Positions 57,372 through 64,000 of a DNA stretch of 64,000 nucleotides are shown here, one piece after another. Where the stretch lies: assembly GCA_003223135.1 (NCBI GenBank), contig QHXX01000023.1:128120-192119 (forward strand), given 5' to 3'. How positions within the stretch are numbered: the first letter of the stretch is position 1; each line of letters begins with the position of its first letter. The stretch is from Acidobacteriota bacterium (GTDB lineage: Bacteria > Acidobacteriota > Polarisedimenticolia > Gp22-AA2). The translations under genes were made by a program, and so were the position numbers. The notes beneath the pieces were generated by a model. That model saw only the letters and a list, made by a program, of their open reading frames with translations, searched no databases and had not been told where the DNA came from.

Positions 57372-57767
57372 TCACGATCGACCCTCACGGGTCCACGCCT
57401 CGGAAACCTCTTGCCCTCGCGCGAGGTCGTCCACGACAAGGATCAGCTGATGGGCATGGTCGCTGTACAAAACCTCGATGTTGACGCCAGCCTCTGCCAT
57501 CCGGCGCGTGAGCCGACCGAGTTGACCGGGCACGTCCTGCTTCAACCGCTGAACGAGCACGTCCCGTTCCGCGAGGACTTGGATGCCCGCCGCTTCCAGC
57601 GCCTGGCGGGCGGCGGTTCCGTCCGCGAAGAGGAAATGAGCGACCCCTTTGCCGCCTACGACCCAGGCCCCTCCGCCTTCGACGCTCACCCCGGCGCGGC
57701 CCAAGGCCTCTCCCATATCGGCGAGAGCGCCGGGTCGGTTTTCCAGGGCGATCGCTAAATCCTTCAT
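57372..57767 (-). CDS. ACT-domain protein
   Basis: 'MKDLAIALENRPGALADMGEALGRAGVSVEG' and a second ACT-like unit. Confidence 0.85.
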   Translation of the reverse strand: MKDLAIALENRPGALADMGEALGRAGVSVEGGGAWVVGGKGVAHFLFADGTAARQALEAAGIQVLAERDVLVQRLKQDVPGQLGRLTRRMAEAGVNIEVLYSDHAHQLILVVDDLARGQEVSEAWTREGRS

Positions 57768-57797
57768 GGTCGTGACACCCGACGGGCGGCTGGTGTG

Positions 57798-58271
57798 CTA
57801 GCCGGTGATCCCGACCGGTTCGCACCGCACGTCCGTCTTAACCGAACGGGCAATAAAACATTGCTCATGCGACTCGTGATGCATCGCGATCAGATCATCT
57901 TCCGTCGGCTGTTTATCACCGGCGAAGTGGACCTCGGGGCGGAGTGTCACGCGCGTCATCGCAAGCTTGCCGGACGAGTCCTTTGCCATCACCCCGATCG
58001 CCTCGTCTCGATAGCTGTCGACCAAGAACCCGCGCCTGGCGGCGATGGACAGGAACCACAGCATGTGGCAACTCGACAGACTGACGACGAAGGCTTCTTC
58101 TGGATCGACCGCCGCCGCGACCGACAGGGGGAGAGGGACGACCTTTGGGGACGAGGATGCCGGCACCTCGACCCCACCGTCGAACAGCCAGCGATGGCTG
58201 CGGCTGTAGCGATTGTCGGTGAAGGCTGCGCCGTCGCGGCTCCATATGACTACCGTTTTATACTCGCTCAT
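57798..58271 (-). CDS. OsmC family protein
   Basis: 'DPEEAFVVSLSSCHMLWFLSIAARRGF...MTRVTLRPEVHF'. Confidence 0.85.
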   Translation of the reverse strand: MSEYKTVVIWSRDGAAFTDNRYSRSHRWLFDGGVEVPASSSPKVVPLPLSVAAAVDPEEAFVVSLSSCHMLWFLSIAARRGFLVDSYRDEAIGVMAKDSSGKLAMTRVTLRPEVHFAGDKQPTEDDLIAMHHESHEQCFIARSVKTDVRCEPVGITG

Positions 58272-58310
58272 ACAGTCATCTCCGTTCTGCCGCAGCGTTC
58301 CCTGAATGCT

Positions 58311-58379
58311 CTCTAACGCTCCGGCGGCCTTGCACGTGACCGCTCACGATGTCACCACGGGCGGGGATGATGGTTCGCA
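58311..58379 (-). repeat. degenerate attC-like repeat (weak)
   Basis: CTCTAACGCTCCGGCGG shares the TAACGCTCC end of neighbouring sites; distal box poor. Confidence 0.35.
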
Positions 58380-58680
58380 ACCAAAAAGCCGTCGAACCGA
58401 TTCTCTCTGCAGAACAATAATCGTGAACAGGCTGCCATGACCAGACAAAACGTATAGTGGCGATGACTCTTCACATACCTGCCGGCCAATACAAGGCACA
58501 CCGTGAAGGTCAGCCCGAACAGGAGAAAGGTTGAGCCCATCGCAATGAACACCTGCCACAAAGCATGAGCACACCCATAAGGATGTAAATGCCAGCGAAC
58601 AACGAGAAGAACCCCGAAAGCCCTGCCACCACATAGTGAAAGATTGAAAGCAAGCGCAGATGTTCCTCGTCTCTGGTCAT
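58344..58680 (-). pseudogene. small membrane cassette protein broken into three frames
   Basis: 'MTRDEEHLRLLSIFHYVVAGL...' / 'WQVFIAMGSTFLLFGLTFTVCLVLAGRYVKSHRHYTFCLVMAA' / 'SLFTIIVLQRESVRRLFG' lie in three frames. Confidence 0.65.
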
Positions 58681-58754
58681 GTCTTGATCACCGACCCCGC
58701 CGCCTGAATGCGGAACGTGGCAAGGCGAGGCATCAACGCAGGAACCGGACGCGA

Positions 58755-59177
58755 CTAGGTGTCCGACTCTGGAGAACTCGACGACAGAGACTTGAACTGT
58801 CGACCGAGCGCTTTGGGCGCCGTATTGCACCATGCAGCGACGAGAGCATTGCGCACCATGCCCTTTGGGGCGGCCCGCAGCCGCACGCTCGTCGCGCCGC
58901 GACGTCCCCACGCGCCTTTCACCGGTACAAAGACTTCGGGCGCAACCTGGACAAAAAGCTCCTGTTGATCTGGCGTGAGCTTTACCACTCCCCATCCTGC
59001 AGAGGGGTATCCGAGTGTTGCGAAGATTCTTCCCCCAACGCGAAAATCCGGATGGCCCATGTGGCCTGACTCTGATGCCTCCGGCAGGCTGAGAGCGATG
59101 CGCCGGAACTCGTCTACGCCCACCACCGCCCCCCGCGTCTGCTCTTTCAGGTCAGGCCCGGTCGTCGTGAACATCAT
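58755..59177 (-). CDS. MmcQ/YjbR family protein
   Basis: 'FRRIALSLPEASESGHMGHPDFRVGGRIFATLGY...KLTPDQQ'. Confidence 0.85.
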   Translation of the reverse strand: MMFTTTGPDLKEQTRGAVVGVDEFRRIALSLPEASESGHMGHPDFRVGGRIFATLGYPSAGWGVVKLTPDQQELFVQVAPEVFVPVKGAWGRRGATSVRLRAAPKGMVRNALVAAWCNTAPKALGRQFKSLSSSSPESDT

Positions 59178-59278
59178 GGTTGCCTGCTATCCGCGCTTCA
59201 CTACGGCGCCGGTCATCGCGGTCTCCATTGCGGCATGGTCCATTACTGTGGGCCTGATACCCCGCATGCATGCGGTCT

Positions 59279-59668
59279 TCAGGCGGCATCTCCTGGGTAG
59301 GTGGCGATTTGCCAGGTGTTACCCCATTCGTCCTTGATCATGCCGCGACGGTCGCCATAGGGCGTGTCCGACGGCTCTTCGAGTGAGCTTGCACCGGCTT
59401 GAACGGCGCGCCGATATGTCCTATCGGTGTCGTCGACATACACATAGAGGAAGGCCGGCATCGGGTTGCGGATTCCAGCGTCGCTGACCATGACCATCGA
59501 GTCACCGATCTTTATCACGGATGGTCGATCTGGCCGATAGTCGCCTGTTGCCCCGAACACCTGCTTGACGAACTCGACCAGCTTCTCGGCGTCATGAACG
59601 ACGATTCTTGGGGTCACCGTATGCCAGCCTTCCGGGGTGAAGTGCGAGCGGTTTCGTGCTTTCTTCAT
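59279..59668 (-). CDS. VOC/glyoxalase-like protein
   Basis: 'TVTPRIVVHDAEKLVEFVKQVFGATG...DEWGNTWQIATY'. Confidence 0.85.
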   Translation of the reverse strand: MKKARNRSHFTPEGWHTVTPRIVVHDAEKLVEFVKQVFGATGDYRPDRPSVIKIGDSMVMVSDAGIRNPMPAFLYVYVDDTDRTYRRAVQAGASSLEEPSDTPYGDRRGMIKDEWGNTWQIATYPGDAA

Positions 59669-59762
59669 CGCATTGTCCTTCGTTTTGCAGTGTCGTTTCG
59701 ATGCCGTGCGCAGGCGGCAACGAATTCGTCCACCATTGCATTCGCGGTCCTCGCTGACCAGC

Positions 59763-59981
59763 TCACCGCCACGACAGCGCAACGGCCACACTTACAACAA
59801 CGACGAACACGACGACACAGACTGTGCCGAATAAGCGTACCTGTCTGCTGCACTTCTTGCAGACGGTGGACGGCCACCAGGGAGCCTTGGCAACAAGAAG
59901 GAAGCCGATGTTGCCCAGGAACCCAACGGACCCTCGCTCGGCTTCGGACACTTCGTTTCCACAATTCGTGCAGGTCATCAT
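59763..59981 (-). CDS. small zinc-ribbon membrane protein
   Basis: 'MTCTNCGNEVSEAERG...CKKCSRQ' plus C-terminal TM helix. Confidence 0.6.
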   Translation of the reverse strand: MMTCTNCGNEVSEAERGSVGFLGNIGFLLVAKAPWWPSTVCKKCSRQVRLFGTVCVVVFVVVVSVAVALSWR

Positions 59982-59998
59982 GACCCACCTCAGGTGAC

Positions 59999-60082
59999 GC
60001 CCAACACCCCGGCCAAGCTGCAGCCAACGGGGCATCCGCCGTGGGCCTCCGGCGCGCCATCAGCTGTAGCCGCTTGTCTGGC
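59999..60082 (-). repeat. attC-like site, one box degenerate
   Basis: GCCCAAC...GTCTGGC, placed directly upstream of the zinc-ribbon gene. Confidence 0.55.
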
Positions 60083-60102
60083 GTCAAGCGCCGGTTTCCT
60101 TG

Positions 60103-60160
60103 TGTCTAACGCCTGCCGCTCAGCCACGGCCTGTCAGCCAGCCCGTGATTCGTCGGCTCG
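60103..60160 (-). repeat. partial attC-like element (one box only; distal end approximate)
   Basis: GTCTAACGCCTGCCGCTCAGCC at 60103; no matching distal box found; runs into GNAT 3' end. Confidence 0.4.
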
Positions 60161-60685
60161 ATTCAGCTCCTTGTAGAAGATCACCGCGTCATGCGGGGTT
60201 CCGTCCGGATCGAGGGCATACCCTGGAATCGTCCCCGCGGGGGTCCATCCGATATTCTGATACAAGTGCTCCGCCGCGTCTCCCCGCTTCGTGTCCAGCG
60301 TCAGGAGGCTAAACCTGGCGCGCCGCGCCGCGTCCTCAATGGTTTGCATCAGCTGAGTGCCCAGGCCTGTGCGGCGGCTCCTGCGGTGTACCAGCAACTT
60401 CGCAATCTCCGCGCGATGCGGCTGGTTCGGCGCCCAGGCCGGATGGAGTTGGACGGTACCGACGATCCCTTCGACATCGCGAGCCACAAGGAAGATGGCA
60501 CCGGAGCGGGATGCAGAAATAGCCCTTCGCCACCAGCCTTCAGCGCGCTCGAGCGTAAGAGGCGCGAGAAAACTCACGGCAGCTCCAGACTCGACCGCGT
60601 CGACCAGAAGCCGAGCGAGAGCTCGGAGATCGGAGTCACCCACCGGCGGAATCAATCGCTCGATCACGTGTGTTGGCTTGGTCAT
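60134..60685 (-). CDS. GNAT acetyltransferase
   Basis: 'AEIAKLLVHRRSRRTGLGTQLMQTIEDAARR'. Confidence 0.88.
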   Translation of the reverse strand: MTKPTHVIERLIPPVGDSDLRALARLLVDAVESGAAVSFLAPLTLERAEGWWRRAISASRSGAIFLVARDVEGIVGTVQLHPAWAPNQPHRAEIAKLLVHRRSRRTGLGTQLMQTIEDAARRARFSLLTLDTKRGDAAEHLYQNIGWTPAGTIPGYALDPDGTPHDAVIFYKELNRADESRAG

Positions 60686-60689
60686 GGCC

Positions 60690-60765
60690 GGCTAACGCTC
60701 CTCATAACCCGCGGCAGACGAGCGCGGACCTCCGACCGATGCAATCCCGCCCCCCTTTTCGTGGC
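60690..60765 (-). repeat. attC-like site abutting the next attC
   Basis: GGCTAACGCTCC... up to GTGGC just before the next GTCTAAC; no ORF between. Confidence 0.5.
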
Positions 60766-60859
60766 GTCTAACGCTCCCCCTCAGCCCCGGCGGGCGGTTG
60801 TCCGCCATGAATCTACCCCGAACCAGACGCCCACCGGCGGCTCCATCGGGTTGTTAGCC
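60766..60859 (-). repeat. attC site (putative)
   Basis: GTCTAAC...GTTAGCC, 94 bp, imperfect internal arms, 3 bp from M15 peptidase stop. Confidence 0.8.
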
Positions 60860-60862
60860 CGC

Positions 60863-61405
60863 CTATTCTTGGACGGCCCAGTGCCACGGCTCGTAGGCTA
60901 TTCCAAATCGATTCTCACGCGGATACGTCATGGCGAAACCCAAGCGATGCGCGTGTCGGACGAGCCATGCGAATGCAGCGGACGTCTCGAATTCCTCGGC
61001 AAGCGGCGGGCAGCCTGGCGTCGTTAGGTCGACGGCTCTGCCGGTGTGGTGCTCGCTATAGCCCGGCGGCGCGTTCACCTTCAAAATGTGCTCGAGCGAC
61101 TCGCCAGCTCTGATCTTCCGCTCGAAAATCTTCCGTTGATACTCCAGGCTTCGAAAGGCAGAGACGAGCAACAACGCGATCCCGTCCCGATGCGCTGCGA
61201 CCCGGAGTTCGGTCCACCGACCGGCAGCATGTGGCGTAAGCTGCCGGTCTCGTCCATAGATGTCCATGCCGACTGACACGAGGTCCCTGGCCTCGGCATA
61301 AGACGGCATGTGCCTGTCCACACCATACGCTGCAGGAATCCCAAGCTCTGCCAAGATCTGCGCCACGCGCGCGTCGTATGAGTCGTCGGTCCGCGTCGCG
61401 CTCAT
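60863..61405 (-). CDS. M15 D-Ala-D-Ala carboxypeptidase (VanY-like)
   Basis: 'SAFRSLEYQRKIFERK...PPGYSEHHTGRAVDLTTPG...EPWHWAVQ'. Confidence 0.9.
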   Translation of the reverse strand: MSATRTDDSYDARVAQILAELGIPAAYGVDRHMPSYAEARDLVSVGMDIYGRDRQLTPHAAGRWTELRVAAHRDGIALLLVSAFRSLEYQRKIFERKIRAGESLEHILKVNAPPGYSEHHTGRAVDLTTPGCPPLAEEFETSAAFAWLVRHAHRLGFAMTYPRENRFGIAYEPWHWAVQE

Positions 61406-61446
61406 TCGCGGCCGCCGTCGGGTGCGGCGCGCGGTTAGTCGACTGT

Positions 61447-61881
61447 TCACTTCAGCCACAGGCGACCATGACGCCAGTATGCACGCACGCTTGCGGGCGA
61501 CAACAGGAGGACTGTCGCCAGCAACCACAGGAAACCCGCGACCACCGCGGCGGGACCGAAGGTGACCGCGCCAATCCCTTCGGAATGGGACAGCATACGA
61601 ATAAAGGTCGTCACGACAGCGATCGGGGCGAGTAGGACACTGGTGACCAACCAACTCCAGTAGAACACCCCGAGCATTTGTGCGATGCCCCAAGCGAACG
61701 CGATTCCCGCCAGGAGGCGGACACCGGGACGCAAAAAGCCATACCACAAGCCGATTTCCCAAACAGAGTCAAGCCTCACCCAACCTAGCCCGACAAGCAC
61801 ATCGACCGTGGTCAACAGGAGCACACAGATCGACCCCCCTCTCACCGCCAGCGGAGCCTCCGGAGCGAACAGCTTCGGCAA
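61447..61881 (-). CDS. hypothetical multi-TM membrane protein
   Basis: Four hydrophobic segments, coding-like ORF between attC-like repeats. Confidence 0.65.
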   Translation of the reverse strand: MPKLFAPEAPLAVRGGSICVLLLTTVDVLVGLGWVRLDSVWEIGLWYGFLRPGVRLLAGIAFAWGIAQMLGVFYWSWLVTSVLLAPIAVVTTFIRMLSHSEGIGAVTFGPAAVVAGFLWLLATVLLLSPASVRAYWRHGRLWLK

Positions 61882-61906
61882 GTCGTCTACCCCCTTACAA
61901 GACGTC

Positions 61907-62002
61907 GGCTAACGCTCGCGGCTCACCCAAGCGGCCGCGCGAATGTGATCCAAGCTACCACGATTCTACCCGGCCGCTGTCGGGTGCAGCCGCTGGCTAG
62001 AC
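61907..62002 (-). repeat. attC site (putative)
   Basis: Minus: GTCTAGC...GTTAGCC; arms GCGGCT.G.CACCC.GAC.AGCGGCC / GGCCGCT.T.GGGTG.AGCCGC with extrahelical G and asymmetric spacer. Confidence 0.85.
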
Positions 62003-63019
62003 AGCGTCCACTACAGTCAGGATCACCTTCCCATGGAGTTCGTCCTCGATCATGTGCCGGAAAGCCTCGCGAACATCACTCAGGTGGTAAGTACTGTCGA
62101 TGATTGGTGTGATCTTCCCGACTTCGAGAAGGTTCCTCAGGACGGCCATCGCGTCTTTCTTGGTGGGCATCGGCAGCCCCGGACCTCGCAGTTGCTTCAC
62201 GAAGCGTGAGAGGACCATCAGTGAGAGAAAGTAGGGGACGAGTCCGAAGACACGCTTGCCTGACGCTCCAAAATGCTCATGCCCGATGAGTACGTATCTT
62301 CCGTCAGGTGTGAGCGCACGCCTACAGGCGGAGAAAGGGTGATTGCCCGGGACATCGAAGATGAGATCGTAGCGAACACCGCGTCGGGTGAAGTCTTCCC
62401 GGGTGTAATCGATGACCTCATCTGCCCCGAGGGAGCGGAGCATGTCCAGCTTGCTCGTGCTGTCCACGGCGGTCACGTGCGCGCCGTGGGCCTTCGTGAT
62501 CTGTAAGGCGAGAGACCCCACGCCGCCCCCGCCACCATTGATCAGTACCTTCTGCCCCGGCCGCAACTGATTCAGGCCTCGGAGGTTCAGGAGAGCGATG
62601 AACCCAGAGGTGGGGACGGAGGCAGCTTGCTCGAACGTGATGTTGTCTGGCTTCCGCGCCAGCAGCTCATGGTGGACGGACACGTATTCGGCGAAGGCGC
62701 CGCCGTTGACCCATTGGAAGGTGACGACGGTCTCGCCGAATACCGGGTCGCCCGGCCGAAACCGTGTCACGCTCCCGCCGACGGACTCGACGATTCCCGC
62801 CATGTCCGTGCCGGGGATCGGGTTCTTGGGTTTGGAGAACCCGGCTCCCATCAGGCGGAGGACATAGGGCCGTCCGCTCACGACGTGCCACACATCCGGA
62901 TGGACCGAGGCGGCCCGTACCCGCACCAAGACCTCATCGTGGCCGACAACCGGCTTGTCGACCTCTCGGAGCTCCAGATCATCAGGAGATCCGTATCTCC
63001 CTTGGATGATCGCCTTCAT
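61997..63019 (-). CDS. zinc-type alcohol dehydrogenase/quinone oxidoreductase family (MDR)
   Basis: 'GTDMAGIVESVGGSVTRFRPGDPVFG', 'VLINGGGGGVGSLALQITKAHGAHVTAVDST'; stop codon inside attC end box. Confidence 0.92.
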   Translation of the reverse strand: MKAIIQGRYGSPDDLELREVDKPVVGHDEVLVRVRAASVHPDVWHVVSGRPYVLRLMGAGFSKPKNPIPGTDMAGIVESVGGSVTRFRPGDPVFGETVVTFQWVNGGAFAEYVSVHHELLARKPDNITFEQAASVPTSGFIALLNLRGLNQLRPGQKVLINGGGGGVGSLALQITKAHGAHVTAVDSTSKLDMLRSLGADEVIDYTREDFTRRGVRYDLIFDVPGNHPFSACRRALTPDGRYVLIGHEHFGASGKRVFGLVPYFLSLMVLSRFVKQLRGPGLPMPTKKDAMAVLRNLLEVGKITPIIDSTYHLSDVREAFRHMIEDELHGKVILTVVDAV

Positions 63020-63106
63020 CGCGTCATCAGGATGCCTGTCGCGAATGCGAAGATGTCTTGGCCGCTTGCCCGGGCCATTGTCTCCGGGGAGTCGAGCAAT
63101 GAAGCT

Positions 63107-63202
63107 GTCTAACGCCCCGGCTCAGGCGCGGCGGGCGCACACCCAGAGCGACCCCCGGCAACCTCCGACCTGCCCGCCGTCGCCTGCATGCGGTGGTTGG
63201 AC
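63107..63202 (-). repeat. attC site (putative)
   Basis: GTCTAAC...GTTGGAC, both boxes fit RYYYAAC/GTTRRRY; arms CAGGCG.A.CGGCGGGC / GCCCGCCGCGCCTG; near-identical ends to the 56677 site. Confidence 0.88.
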
Positions 63203-63233
63203 GACGCCGGCTCGGCGACGCGGGAAACGCCGG

Positions 63234-63692
63234 TCATCGTGAGCGCTCCAGGTAAGACTTGAGCGCCTTGAGCCTCTGCCGTACCTCCCGCCGAAAGAGA
63301 ACTGACGCGATTGGGCCTGCAATCGCCCGGAGCCAGCGAGGCCTGGTGGAGAAATTGAACCGATACGTTACGCGGGTCAGTCCGAACCCGATATCCTCCT
63401 GACGGAGGCTGGCGGCGAAGGTCTCGAGTATTGCAGGTCCCCTCGTCATTTGCACCGCAGCCACTTTCGGCCGATCAAAGGAAACGTAAACCGTCTCCAT
63501 AGCAAGGCCGGCAAACCCATTCCGAGCAGTGCATCGGGTTTTGACCCCGAGGCCGACCGCCTTCGCTCCCTCGAGAAGACATGCCTCCTTCAAAAAAGGG
63601 TCCCACTCGAGCCGTCGAGCGTAATCGTGAATGAGGTCGAAAACCGCCTCAGGGCTCGCGCGAATCTCGATCGCAGCTTCGAGAGATCTCAT
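63234..63692 (-). CDS. SRPBCC family protein
   Basis: 'AAIEIRASPEAVFDLIHDYARRLEWDPFLKEA'. Confidence 0.85.
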   Translation of the reverse strand: MRSLEAAIEIRASPEAVFDLIHDYARRLEWDPFLKEACLLEGAKAVGLGVKTRCTARNGFAGLAMETVYVSFDRPKVAAVQMTRGPAILETFAASLRQEDIGFGLTRVTYRFNFSTRPRWLRAIAGPIASVLFRREVRQRLKALKSYLERSR

Positions 63693-63728
63693 CGCGACCT
63701 CGTCTACGGAGTTGTTGTCCCCTCGTCC

Positions 63729-63821
63729 GTCCAGCGCTCCGGCTACGCTGCGGGGCGCGAATGCAGCCTCCGAGCCACCACCGACCTCCCCGGCGCCGTC
63801 AGCTTCAGCCGGTTGTTAGAC
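63729..63821 (-). repeat. attC site (putative)
   Basis: GTCCAGC...GTTAGAC, 93 bp, arms CCGGCT..GCTG / CAGC..AGCCGG. Confidence 0.75.
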
Positions 63822-63928
63822 GCCATGGTGACCAGGCCACCTACTGAGACGCTGGACGGGCAGATCACTCGCTGCTGCCTCAGCCTCCATCAGACCCTTC
63901 CCCGGGAGGCCCGCCGAGCTACTAGCCG

Positions 63929-63978
63929 GCCCAGCACCTCCCAACCCGCCCCCCGTCGCCTGCAACCGGCTGTTGGGC
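63929..63978 (-). repeat. partial attC-like element at window edge
   Basis: Right half CCAACCCGCCCCCCGTCGCCTGCAACCGGCTGTTGGGC matches right half of the 56677/63107 sites; left box unclear. Confidence 0.5.
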
Positions 63979-64000
63979 GGCGCCTCGAGATTGGCGATGG

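Noticed and set aside
56317-64000. Toxin-antitoxin or phage-defence cassettes within the array
   Set aside because: None of the recognisable cassette products carries such a motif, so no defence role is claimed

Overview
This is a high-GC bacterial chromosomal window with no rRNA, tRNA, CRISPR array or intact transposase that I could recognise. Gene content suggests an Acidobacteriota-like uncultured lineage (low confidence; inferred from gene content only). About 0-55 kb is ordinary chromosome: a housekeeping block (rplU-rpmA-obg-rsfS-DksA-like-LapA/B-like-gpmI-comF), cca, a Roadblock/MglA-like GTPase pair, several two-component/sigma-54 regulators, a multiheme cytochrome/ASPIC-UnbV operon, a PaaK-like ligase/nitroreductase operon and M16 peptidases. 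From about 56.3 kb to the right edge the character changes. There is a run of small, unrelated, mostly minus-strand ORFs (thioesterase-like, ACT, OsmC, YjbR, VOC, GNAT, M15 peptidase, alcohol dehydrogenase, SRPBCC) separated by ~84-96 bp imperfect inverted repeats bounded by RYYYAAC...GTTRRRY-like boxes with unpaired bases in one arm. I read this as attC sites of an integron gene-cassette array; no integrase lies inside the window. A second theme is repeated internal deletions or frameshifts in otherwise recognisable genes: a sigma-54 AAA+ protein lacking Walker B to sensor I, an ornithine cyclodeaminase lacking ~88 aa, a SHOCT/lipase chimera, a GNAT stub and a twice-deleted cassette gene. These are either real gene decay/fusion or assembly/amplification artefacts, and should be settled with raw reads. 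An in-frame TGA directly after a good signal peptide and two genes lacking a canonical start codon are also noted.
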